The notes: a model not told the origin generated them from the sequence alone. A stretch of 5,949 nt of DNA from Limiplasma pullistercoris (GCA_018715165.1 DVMC01000146.1:1-5949); one strand, 5' to 3'; numbered from the stretch's first letter, positions 1-5,778 are shown. Translations and numbers: made by a program.

Positions 1-858
1 GAATACGCCTAAAAAGATCAGGTTGACATACATGATGACCCCATAGGCGGCCACGCCGTCCTCCCCCGCCAGGCGGATGAGCTGGAAGTTGTAGAGCATG
101 TTGACCAGCGACAGCGACAGGTTGGTCATCAGCTCGGAGGAGCCGTTCAGGCATACTCTGCCCAGCGCACGCAGATCCCACGCAGGGCGCGACAGCCGCA
201 GCAGGCTTTGATTGGGCGAAAGGAAGTACACAAGCGGAATCCCTCCGCCCACCAGCTGGCTGATGGCCGTGGCCGCCGCAGCGCCCTCCAGCCCCCAGCC
301 GAAGCCCATGATAAACAGCGCGTCCAGCGCCATGTTGGTCACCCCGGCCGCCACCGTGACCATCAGGCCCAGCCGCGGCCGCTCGGCCGTGATAAAGAAG
401 CTCTGGAACACGTTTTGCAGCATGAAGGCGCCCGTGGCGGGCAGCAGAATGCCGCCATAGCGCACGCAGTCCTCCAGCATCGCCCCCTGTGCGCCCAGCG
501 CCCCGGCCGCAGGCCTGAGCAGCGGCATGCCCGCCGCCGCGACCAGCGCGCCCATCGCCAGGGTGACCACGATCAGCATGGAAAACAGCGCGTTGGCTTT
601 CTCCTGTTTTCCTTCGCCCAGGGTTTTGGCCACCAGCGCGCTCCCGCCCGTACCGATCATGAAGCCCAGCGCGCCGAAGGCCATCAGAAACGGCATGATC
701 AGGTTGATCGCCGCAAACGGCGTTTTTCCCACGAAGTTGGACACGAAAAAGCCGTCCACCACGCCATAGATCGAGGTAAAGATCATCATCACGATGGACG
801 GCAGCGTGAAGCGCAGAAGCCTGCGGCAGGTAAAGTGATCCGAGAGACGAATGTTCAT
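1..858 (-). CDS. MATE family multidrug efflux transporter (C-terminus cut by window edge)
   Basis: The frame is open from an ATG at 858 to the left edge, giving 286 codons of a protein that is usually about 450 residues. It starts MNIRLSDHFTCRRLLRFTLP and then shows the first-helix pattern SIVMMIFTSIYGVVDGFFVS, typical of MepA/NorM-like MATE proteins. About six hydrophobic segments follow, then the start of the second MatE repeat (SSELMTNLSLSLVNMLYNFQ). MATE proteins export cationic drugs or metabolites across the cytoplasmic membrane using a Na+ or H+ gradient; the substrate cannot be read here. The start is fixed by GGAGG six bases upstream and by a 4-bp ATGA overlap with the stop of the MarR gene, which implies translational coupling. 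It is probably controlled by that MarR protein. Confidence 0.93.
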   Translation of the reverse strand, partial: MNIRLSDHFTCRRLLRFTLPSIVMMIFTSIYGVVDGFFVSNFVGKTPFAAINLIMPFLMAFGALGFMIGTGGSALVAKTLGEGKQEKANALFSMLIVVTLAMGALVAAAGMPLLRPAAGALGAQGAMLEDCVRYGGILLPATGAFMLQNVFQSFFITAERPRLGLMVTVAAGVTNMALDALFIMGFGWGLEGAAAATAISQLVGGGIPLVYFLSPNQSLLRLSRPAWDLRALGRVCLNGSSELMTNLSLSLVNMLYNFQLIRLAGEDGVAAYGVIMYVNLIFLGVF

Positions 859-1313
859 AGCTTTCCTCCGTGCTGTATGTTAGGCAGCGCTTCCACCTGG
901 GCACGCAGATCCTCAAGGTATTGTCGACTCAAGCGCAGATACACGCTACGGTCCGCCTCCGTCCAGCCGTTCCAGATGGCCTCCTCGGCGGCGGCCACCG
1001 GGGCCACACGCTCACGGCACACCGTCTCCCCCGCCTGCGTCAGACGCACGGGACGATTGCGGCCCGCCTCCGTCTCCAGATACACCAGCCCCTGCCGCTC
1101 CAGCGCGCGCAGGGCGGAGCCCACCGTCTGGCGGCTCATGCCGCACAACCGCGCGATCTCCGAGGGGTACAACGCGCCCTCCGCTATATGGACGGAATAG
1201 AGAATCTGCATGGCGCTGTCCGTCAACCCCATTTTGAGCGACGCATCATGATACGCTGCATCGATCTCGCCAAAGATGTGCATCAACTGCTTCCAGCGCA
1301 TATCGCGCGGCAT
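855..1313 (-). CDS. MarR family transcriptional regulator
   Basis: A 152-residue protein, the usual MarR length. It has an N-terminal dimerisation helix region (about 1-45) and a winged helix-turn-helix: SEIARLCGMS (51-60), recognition helix SRQTVGSALRALERQG (60-75), and a wing with Gly-Arg-Asn-Arg-Pro (84-88) ending in VRLT. C-terminal helices complete the dimer interface. The frame stays open upstream to 1385, but that stretch runs through the promoter and operators. The ATG at 1313 is preferred because an AGGGGG-type ribosome binding site lies just upstream. Two identical palindromes in its own promoter suggest autorepression. The overlap with the MATE gene makes that pump the likely target; MarR proteins usually release DNA when a small phenolic or drug-like ligand binds. 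The ligand is unknown. Confidence 0.93.
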   Translation of the reverse strand: MPRDMRWKQLMHIFGEIDAAYHDASLKMGLTDSAMQILYSVHIAEGALYPSEIARLCGMSRQTVGSALRALERQGLVYLETEAGRNRPVRLTQAGETVCRERVAPVAAAEEAIWNGWTEADRSVYLRLSRQYLEDLRAQVEALPNIQHGGKL

Positions 1314-1331
1314 GGCTGCTTCCCCCTTTAT

Positions 1332-1345
1332 GTACGAAATCGTAC
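1332..1345. promoter_or_regulatory. Probable MarR operator, downstream copy
   Basis: GTACGAAATCGTAC, extended by one matching pair to TGTACGA-AA-TCGTACA (1331-1346). It lies between the -10 box and the ribosome binding site and covers the predicted transcription start. The centre-to-centre distance to the other copy is 25 bp, or slightly under 2.5 helical turns. Confidence 0.8.
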
Positions 1346-1350
1346 ATCTT

Positions 1351-1379
1351 AGTGTAGTACGATTTCGTACATATGTCAA
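1351..1379 (-). promoter_or_regulatory. Promoter of the marR-MATE operon
   Basis: Read on the minus strand: a perfect TTGACA -35 (1374-1379), a 17-bp spacer, and TACACT as -10 (1351-1356, 4 of 6 consensus). Transcription should start near 1344, about 30 bases before the marR ATG. The operator copies sit in the spacer and over the start site. Confidence 0.75.
1357..1370. promoter_or_regulatory. Probable MarR operator, upstream copy
   Basis: GTACGATTTCGTAC is an inverted repeat with 6-bp arms and a TT centre. It fills most of the 17-bp spacer between the -35 and -10 hexamers of the marR promoter, so a bound dimer would block RNA polymerase. It is the exact reverse complement of the copy at 1332-1345. 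Confidence 0.8.
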
Positions 1380-1413
1380 GTGCATCTGAAAACGAACCGA
1401 CCGATACCTGGAT

Positions 1414-1755
1414 TCACCGCGCCGGTTCTTGGGAGCACGGTTGTTCGGCTTTCTGCCGCTCCTTGCCGCTACAGGTCTTCGTTTTGGGAGGGTCTTTTTC
1501 CATACGGGTTAAACATCCGGTTTGCCCGGTTTCCCGTTGTCCTGCGGGCGGCTGCCGCTGATCGGAAAGGCCCAGCAGGTAGTCTGTGGTGGTTTCATAC
1601 CCTATGGCCAGCGCAATCAGTACCTGGGTGGGTACATCCACCTTTCCGTTTTCGTAATCACTGTAGGTTTGTTGTGAGCAGCGCAGGTATTCCGCCAGCT
1701 GGCGCTGCTTTAAGTCGTGGTCTTCGCGAAGGTCCCGAATCCTTCGGTATACCAT
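1414..1755 (-). CDS. XRE family helix-turn-helix regulator with unusual C-terminal tail
   Basis: A 113-residue protein. Residues 1-65 form a classic Cro/C1-type HTH domain: MVYRRIRDLRED, the helix-turn-helix QRQLAEYLRCSQQTYSDYE (17-35), and the ending TTDYLLGLSD common to short Firmicutes XRE regulators. The remaining 48 or so residues are polar, rich in Gln, Lys and Pro, look disordered, and contain Cys81, Cys95 and Cys107; I recognise no ligand domain. The ATG at 1755 is chosen over the one at 1761 because AGGAGG (1763-1768) is 7 bases from the former and only 1 from the latter. The gene diverges from the secreted hydrolase operon across a region with two palindromes, so it is probably the repressor of both units. 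Its signal is unknown. Confidence 0.88.
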   Translation of the reverse strand: MVYRRIRDLREDHDLKQRQLAEYLRCSQQTYSDYENGKVDVPTQVLIALAIGYETTTDYLLGLSDQRQPPAGQRETGQTGCLTRMEKDPPKTKTCSGKERQKAEQPCSQEPAR

Positions 1756-1786
1756 GGCCATGCCTCCTCGTTGACCGGATGCTTTT

Positions 1787-1815
1787 ATTATCCTTACCGA
1801 AATATTCGGTATTGA
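1787..1815 (-). promoter_or_regulatory. Putative promoter of the XRE regulator gene
   Basis: On the minus strand, GATAAT (1787-1792, 5 of 6 consensus) is a good -10 about 30 bases before the start codon. The matching -35 with a 17-bp spacer is weak (TCAATA, 1810-1815). The left palindrome fills the spacer, which fits autoregulation. The weak -35 keeps confidence moderate. Confidence 0.5.
1795..1811. promoter_or_regulatory. Probable XRE operator, left copy
   Basis: TACCGAAATATTCGGTA: perfect 7-bp arms around ATA. It shares TACCGA-N5-TCGGTA with the second copy and lies inside the putative promoter of the XRE gene, next to the -35 of the divergent hydrolase promoter. Confidence 0.75.
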
Positions 1816-1840
1816 CTTTTACCGAGATTTTCGGTAAACT
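1812..1840 (+). promoter_or_regulatory. Promoter of the secreted hydrolase operon
   Basis: TTGACT (1812-1817, 5 of 6) and TAAACT (1835-1840, 4 of 6) are separated by 17 bp. The right palindrome occupies the spacer, so a bound repressor would block polymerase. The start of transcription is expected near 1847, leaving a leader of about 74 bases before the first gene. Confidence 0.72.
1820..1836. promoter_or_regulatory. Probable XRE operator, right copy
   Basis: TACCGAGATTTTCGGTA: 6-bp arms around five bases, extended by one flanking pair to 1819-1837. It fills the spacer of the hydrolase operon promoter. Its centre (1828) is 25 bp from the left copy (1803). Confidence 0.75.
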
Positions 1841-1848
1841 GTGTTTTG

Positions 1849-1873
1849 AAAGGTATCGTGCACGTCTACCTTT
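1849..1873 (+). repeat. Inverted repeat at the 5' end of the hydrolase mRNA
   Basis: AAAGGTA (1849-1855) pairs perfectly with TACCTTT (1867-1873) across 11 bases that contain the palindrome CGTGCACG. It begins at the predicted transcript start, so it could be a 5' stabilising hairpin or an extra DNA site. Confidence 0.45.
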
Positions 1874-1920
1874 GGATCGTTCATCTCACAATTTAAAACA
1901 GGCCAAAGAGGAGGAGTATC

Positions 1921-2976
1921 ATGAAAAAGCTGTGTGCCATTCTTTTGGCACTTGTCTTGCTGCTGGGGCTGACCGCCGCGCATGCCGAAGGCGAAGAGCC
2001 CTACATCTATGCCTTCGATGAGCCGTCCGTGGTAACGATAGGCGACTACCAGGTCAATAAAATCTGGGTGGATATGATCCCCGTGTATTACATCACTCCC
2101 GATGGCTATCAGGACGGAGATGATATGAAGATCTGCATCTTCCTCTCCGGTCTGTCCGGCAACAAGGAATCCTTGGTAACCACCTACGCCAAGTACATTC
2201 TGGAAAACGGGTATACCGCCGTGTTCTTTGATCACTATCTCCACGGGGAGCGGGCCAACATCTACGACCCAGTCACCTCTCTGACCGCCAGTGAGGAGGA
2301 TGTGGCCGCCCTGAAGACCCAGATTCTCACCACCTGCTTCAAGAACATGTACCGTTACGGCTGGGAGATCCTGGGCAACACCTCGCTTGATACGCTGCGC
2401 GTGCTGGACTACTTCTACGATCATTTCCCGGTGGTGGAATCCGTCATGGGCGGCCACTCCATGGGCGGCGACACCTCGCTGGTGGTGGCCGGACTGGACG
2501 ACCGCATCAGCCGCATCCTGTGCGTGGTCACCTCGCCTGACTGGCTGCGGCCCGGCATGCATCATCTCAATGGCTACGGCGACACGGCGGTTCCCAGCGA
2601 TCCCGGCGAGCCCGATGGCAAGTCCACCTGGTATTTTGACAGCTTCTCGCCCAGCGTAAACCTGACCCGTTATGACGACGGCGATCTGGATGCGATGTTC
2701 GTCTGCGGCGAGCTGGATTCGCACATCAACCCCAACTGGGTTTACACGTTCCGTGAGAACGTCTATCGTCTGAATCCCGAGGCCGGCCAGAAGCTGGGAA
2801 TCTGGACCAACATGGGCGCGGGCCATGCCTCTCCTGCCGACGAGGACCTTGCCAAGCTCTTTGCCTGGCTGCTCAGCGGCGAGGAGATGGAAGGCGCCAA
2901 GTTCCTCACCGGCGATGATCAGGCCTGGAACCGCGACTACTACCACACCATGGATACGCTGCCCGCGGGCTATTGA
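1921..2976 (+). CDS. Secreted alpha/beta hydrolase (first of three)
   Basis: A 351-residue serine hydrolase. The signal peptide MKKLCAILLALVLLLGLTAA ends in AHA (cleavage after about residue 22); there is no lipobox, so the protein is probably released or wall-associated. The core shows a strand with a possible oxyanion loop FLSGLSGNKES (74-84), a strand ending in FDHYLHGER (103-111) as in BAAT/S9-like hydrolases, and the nucleophile elbow GGHSMGG with Ser180. Likely acid and base are Asp266 (CGELDSHIN) and His302 (GAGHAS), so the triad appears complete. The substrate cannot be read; an esterase is more likely than a peptidase because no propeller domain is present. AGGAGG lies 6 bases before the ATG. 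It opens the operon directly behind the XRE-controlled promoter. Confidence 0.88.
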   Translation: MKKLCAILLALVLLLGLTAAHAEGEEPYIYAFDEPSVVTIGDYQVNKIWVDMIPVYYITPDGYQDGDDMKICIFLSGLSGNKESLVTTYAKYILENGYTAVFFDHYLHGERANIYDPVTSLTASEEDVAALKTQILTTCFKNMYRYGWEILGNTSLDTLRVLDYFYDHFPVVESVMGGHSMGGDTSLVVAGLDDRISRILCVVTSPDWLRPGMHHLNGYGDTAVPSDPGEPDGKSTWYFDSFSPSVNLTRYDDGDLDAMFVCGELDSHINPNWVYTFRENVYRLNPEAGQKLGIWTNMGAGHASPADEDLAKLFAWLLSGEEMEGAKFLTGDDQAWNRDYYHTMDTLPAGY

Positions 2977-2994
2977 TTCCGGCGTGTTTTCGGA

Positions 2995-3018
2995 CGGCGG
3001 ATGCCTCTGCCTCCGCCG
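2995..3018 (+). other. Intergenic hairpin, possible weak attenuator
   Basis: CGGCGGA (2995-3001) pairs with TCCGCCG (3012-3018) around a 10-base loop. The nearest run of T (3034-3038) begins about 15 bases after the stem, too far for a standard intrinsic terminator. It may lower readthrough or mark mRNA processing between the first and second hydrolase genes. Confidence 0.4.
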
Positions 3019-3039
3019 CCCCTTCTCTGTCTCTTTTTG

Positions 3040-3053
3040 GAAAAAATTTTTTC
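3040..3053. repeat. A6T6 palindrome before the second hydrolase gene
   Basis: GAAAAAATTTTTTC is a perfect 14-bp palindrome in an otherwise GC-rich region and ends 12 bases before the ribosome binding site. A-tracts of this kind bend DNA, and in the mRNA the stretch is likely unstructured or self-paired. Its role is unknown. Confidence 0.55.
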
Positions 3054-3076
3054 GATGACGCAGAAAAGGAGTTTTT

Positions 3077-4486
3077 ATGGCTATGAAGAAATGGATTTCC
3101 CTTTTGCTCGGCGCGCTGCTGCTGCTTGGTTCGGCCAATGCTGCGCTGGCCCAGGAAAATGATTGGATTGAGGTGGATTATCAGACCCATTTCATCAAAT
3201 GGGACGGCGTAACCACCGAAGAGGACTTTACCGATGAGGCCTTCGACGCCCTGACCAAGACCACCGTTTACCAGAGCGACTCCTCACCCACCGGCTTCAA
3301 GGTCACCTTCCGCTTCTACGGTCCCGAATATGAAACCGTGGAAGTGGCCGGAGAATGGTATTATTCCGAGCCTTACTACTCCTCCCAGAACAGCGCCGCC
3401 AAAATTCATCCCAACGACTGGTACAACGGCTGCCTGATTCACACCGATGACGTCAACCCCGTGCGCCCCTTTGACCAGATGACGCTGAACGAGGAGACCG
3501 GCTACTGGGCCTATACCATGCCTCTGGCCAGCGGCACCTACTGCTACCAGTTCCGCCTCAATGGCGAAACCACCATTTCCGACCCGCAGAACCTGCCTAC
3601 CGAATACCGCGGCAAGGAATCCTACAGCCAGGTGCTCGTGCCCTACGACGCGGAAAAACAGAGCCTCAGTCCCGACTACTCCCTCTATCAGGACAATTGC
3701 GCCAACCACGGCACCATTCAGTTTGCCGAGGTGCCTTCCCCCACGCTGGGCTACGATGCGCCCATCGCTATCTATCTGCCCTACGGTTACGACCCCGACC
3801 GCGCCGAGCCTTACAAGTACGTGATTCTTGGGCATGGCATCGCCGGTTTTGAAAGCAACTGGCCCTCGCAGGGCATGCTCGGCAACATCACCGACAACCT
3901 GATTGACCAGGGGCTGGTGGAGCCGATGATCGTCATTGCCACAAACAACCGCGACAGCGACGGCGTCTACTTCTACAGCACCGTCAATGCCGATGGAAGC
4001 CGCATCACCTCCATCGACGGCGAGCCGGAAAGCAATGCCGCTTCCTCCGCCAATCCCAGCTACACCAAACAGATTTCGCAGGCTCAGCCCTATTTCATGG
4101 ATGAGCTGATTCCCTGGCTGGAAAGCCACCTCAACGTTTCCACCGATCCCCAGGACCGGGCCTTTGCAGGCCTGTCTGCCGGCGCGATGTGCACCTTCAA
4201 CATGTACATCTCCAATCCGGAGGACTTCGGTTACTTCTATTGCATGAGCGGCGCCAACGACAACCCCGCGCAGTACGACCTGACCCGCCCCGAGCTGAAA
4301 ACCCCGTCGCTGACCTTCGGCGTAGGGATTTATGACCGTCTGTTCTTCTCGCAGGTCAACCCCACCCAGAACGCGCTTGCAGCCGAGGGCGTTTCCTTCA
4401 CCAATTACTACGCTTTCGGCGCCCATCGCTGGCATGTATGGCGTGAACTGTACATCGACATGTGCACCCGCGTGCTGTGGAAATAA
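3077..4486 (+). CDS. Secreted two-domain esterase, CE1/XynZ feruloyl esterase-like
   Basis: A 469-residue protein. The signal peptide ends in ALA before Gln26. Residues about 70-170 resemble an E-set/CBM48-like immunoglobulin fold (FKVTFRFYGPEYETVEVAGEW, then GTYCYQFRLNG), as found before esterase D-type domains. The catalytic part (about 220-469) matches the CE1/XynZ pattern: LGHGIAGFESNW oxyanion region, DNLIDQGLVEPMIVIATN, FMDELIPWLESHLNV, nucleophile elbow GLSAGAM with Ser367, likely acid Asp420 (GIYD), and His450 in GAHRWHVW. Characterised relatives release ferulate or acetate from xylan; others act on different esters, so the substrate is inferred only. The elbow reads SAGAM where XynZ has SMGGG. 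AAGGAG five bases before 3077 favours this ATG over 3083. Confidence 0.9.
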   Translation: MAMKKWISLLLGALLLLGSANAALAQENDWIEVDYQTHFIKWDGVTTEEDFTDEAFDALTKTTVYQSDSSPTGFKVTFRFYGPEYETVEVAGEWYYSEPYYSSQNSAAKIHPNDWYNGCLIHTDDVNPVRPFDQMTLNEETGYWAYTMPLASGTYCYQFRLNGETTISDPQNLPTEYRGKESYSQVLVPYDAEKQSLSPDYSLYQDNCANHGTIQFAEVPSPTLGYDAPIAIYLPYGYDPDRAEPYKYVILGHGIAGFESNWPSQGMLGNITDNLIDQGLVEPMIVIATNNRDSDGVYFYSTVNADGSRITSIDGEPESNAASSANPSYTKQISQAQPYFMDELIPWLESHLNVSTDPQDRAFAGLSAGAMCTFNMYISNPEDFGYFYCMSGANDNPAQYDLTRPELKTPSLTFGVGIYDRLFFSQVNPTQNALAAEGVSFTNYYAFGAHRWHVWRELYIDMCTRVLWK

Positions 4487-4507
4487 CATTCTTGACCGCA
4501 CTGCAGC

Positions 4508-4538
4508 CCTTGCAAGCCGTCTGGCACGGCTTGCAAGG
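4508..4538 (+). other. Perfect 13-bp hairpin between second and third hydrolase genes
   Basis: CCTTGCAAGCCGT (4508-4520) and ACGGCTTGCAAGG (4526-4538) are exact complements around the 5-base loop CTGGC. It starts 22 bases after the upstream stop codon. GC-rich sequence follows rather than a T-run, so it does not look like an intrinsic terminator. It more likely protects or separates the upstream mRNA and sets different expression of the two genes. Confidence 0.7.
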
Positions 4539-4593
4539 CGCTCCGGCGGCATCCTGAAAACCATAAGGGAGTTTGTAAAGGAGCTAAACTCTT

Positions 4594-5484
4594 ATGAAAA
4601 AACTGTTTGTATGTCTCATGCTTCTATCGGCCATGCTCGTGCCGACGGCGCTTGGCGAATCAGCAGAGGTTGTCGAGCCTGCCCCGCTTGAGGAGTACAC
4701 GATTACGCACAGCCAGTCCCCCACCGGGGTAGAAGTCTCTGCGGACCCGCTTGAAGCTGTATTCAGCATCAACGCCGATACGCTCAAGACCTATGCCTGG
4801 GTCAATGACGAGCAGCTTGGCGGTGACATCCTTGCCGTTGCGGTGGATATTCAGGGGCTGAACAACGGTCATGCTTACAAAACCGAACCGGAAACGTATG
4901 ATACCTATCTGGGCGAACGCGGCGTGTTGGTCGTCCGGCCTTACAGCGGCCCCTGGAACTGGATGAGCTTTGATACGATCTATGAGATCGATGCAATCCT
5001 CGACGCGGTTTACAGCCGCTATGATCTTGTCAAGGATGAAATTCCACTGGTGCTCTTTGGGCGCAGCATGGGCGGAATCGGTGTTTTCAACTATGCCAAA
5101 TACGGCAAGTACACCCCCGTTGCCGTTGCCGCCAACTGCCCCGTCACAGACCTTGCCTACCATGCCACGGAACGTCCGGACTGTGCAGCCACCATGTACC
5201 GTGCTTATTCCTACTATGATTGCTCCGTCGCCCAGGCCATTGCTATCCACAACCCGATGAACTGGGTCAACACGCTTCCCGATGTGCCCTACTTCATCGT
5301 AGCCGGCGACGCCGATGTTTCCGTGAACAAGGAGCATCATTCGGACGTATTCGTGCCGATGATGCGGGAAGCGGGCTATGATGTTACCTATGTGGAAGTG
5401 CCCGGCATGACGCACTGCGATCTGGCGGGAAATATGGATGCCTGGCAGCTGTATGCCGACTTTATTACAGGATTTGCAAAGTAA
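4594..5484 (+). CDS. Secreted alpha/beta hydrolase, S9/esterase-like (third of three)
   Basis: A 296-residue protein. The signal peptide MKKLFVCLMLLSAMLVPTAL probably ends at ALG before Glu22; no lipobox. After a 50-residue lead (with SPTGVEVS) comes a single alpha/beta hydrolase domain: strand GVLVVRPYSGPWNW (110-123), helix DTIYEIDAILDAVYSRYDL, nucleophile elbow GRSMGG with Ser158, acid Asp241 (AGDADVSVN; Asp239 is the alternative), and His274 (GMTHCD). The layout resembles the catalytic domain of prolyl-oligopeptidase-like esterases without a propeller. It shares little with the other two hydrolases beyond the fold. AAAGGAG (4577-4583) is 10 bases before the ATG, a somewhat long spacing. 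I see no own promoter, so it is probably co-transcribed. Confidence 0.87.
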   Translation: MKKLFVCLMLLSAMLVPTALGESAEVVEPAPLEEYTITHSQSPTGVEVSADPLEAVFSINADTLKTYAWVNDEQLGGDILAVAVDIQGLNNGHAYKTEPETYDTYLGERGVLVVRPYSGPWNWMSFDTIYEIDAILDAVYSRYDLVKDEIPLVLFGRSMGGIGVFNYAKYGKYTPVAVAANCPVTDLAYHATERPDCAATMYRAYSYYDCSVAQAIAIHNPMNWVNTLPDVPYFIVAGDADVSVNKEHHSDVFVPMMREAGYDVTYVEVPGMTHCDLAGNMDAWQLYADFITGFAK

Positions 5485-5530
5485 GTGCATACCGCAGCCT
5501 CTGTCCTATTTCTGAAGCCAGGCATTCCAT

Positions 5531-5564
5531 AAGCATTGCTCAGGCACAGTGCGCATTGCTTTTT
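5531..5564 (+). terminator. Probable intrinsic terminator of the hydrolase operon
   Basis: AAGCA-T-TGC-T-CA pairs with TG-C-GCA-T-TGCTT: ten base pairs interrupted by two mismatches, running into TTTTT (5560-5564). The arms also make the direct repeat GCATTGCT. It lies about 50 bases after the third hydrolase stop. The mismatches make it moderate in strength. Confidence 0.55.
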
Positions 5565-5599
5565 ATGTGAATTGCCAGCCGTCACCCTATCATAACCCC

Positions 5600-5628
5600 T
5601 TGTGCTTTTTCGTAATCTATGTTACAAT
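5600..5628 (+). promoter_or_regulatory. Promoter of the permease gene (extended -10)
   Basis: TACAAT (5623-5628, 5 of 6) is preceded by TGT, giving an extended -10 element. The -35, TTGTGC (5600-5605), matches only TTG at 17-bp spacing. Transcription should start near 5635. Confidence 0.6.
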
Positions 5629-5671
5629 GGCAACTAGTTTTAGAGTTTCTCTCCAATTTATATTGCCATTG
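5625..5671. repeat. Perfect 9-bp inverted repeat spanning the permease promoter start
   Basis: CAATGGCAA (5625-5633) and TTGCCATTG (5663-5671) are exact complements 29 bases apart. The left arm overlaps the -10 and lies mostly before the expected start, so this is more likely a pair of DNA half-sites for a regulator than an RNA stem. CCAAT (5653-5657) can pair with ATTGG (5668-5672) as an RNA alternative. Confidence 0.55.
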
Positions 5672-5679
5672 GAAATGCG

Positions 5680-5723
5680 CCCGGCGGTATTGTCAAAATG
5701 ATCTGGCTGCTTCTTTCGCCGGG
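5680..5723 (+). other. Leader stem with long loop
   Basis: CCCGGCG (5680-5686) can pair with CGCCGGG (5717-5723) around 30 bases. It is GC-rich and lies in the untranslated leader of the permease gene. I do not recognise a known riboswitch class. Confidence 0.4.
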
Positions 5724-5756
5724 TCTTCGCAGGGTCGCGGAACGCTTCAAGCCGAC

Positions 5757-5778
5757 CAGAGGCGCGCCCACGCCTCTG
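5757..5778 (+). other. Strong leader hairpin before the permease gene
   Basis: CAGAGGCG (5757-5764) pairs perfectly with CGCCTCTG (5771-5778) around a 6-base loop; GA/TC extends the stem past one bulged C. No T-run follows, so it is not a terminator. It ends 25 bases before the AGGAGG site. Confidence 0.55.

Noticed and set aside
208..1200. Plus-strand open frame of 330 codons across the MATE and MarR genes
   Set aside because: The product is rich in Arg, His and Gln with no domain. The minus strand encodes well-recognised MATE and MarR proteins.
1380..2021. Plus-strand open frame of 213 codons crossing the XRE gene and the divergent promoter
   Set aside because: It passes through both operators and the promoter and overlaps the signal peptide of the first hydrolase in another frame.
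1819..3138. Long open frame of 439 codons on the minus strand
   Set aside because: It lies opposite the first hydrolase gene, covers the operator and promoter, and its translation (many Val, Gly, His, Ala) has no recognisable domain. It is a GC-bias shadow.
4492..4497. TTGACC as a -35 for a separate promoter of the third hydrolase gene
   Set aside because: No acceptable -10 at 16-18 bp; the position falls inside the perfect hairpin.
3284..4564. Long open frame of 426 codons on the minus strand
   Set aside because: Antisense to the CE1-like esterase, with a composition typical of shadow frames, and it runs through the perfect hairpin at 4508-4538.
4660..5490. Open frame of 276 codons opposite the third hydrolase gene
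   Set aside because: Shadow of a gene with a clear signal peptide and triad on the plus strand; no domain seen.
5638..5652. GTTTTAGAG-like string resembling the start of a CRISPR repeat or tracrRNA pairing
   Set aside because: Only one copy, no repeat-spacer pattern and no cas gene; chance match.
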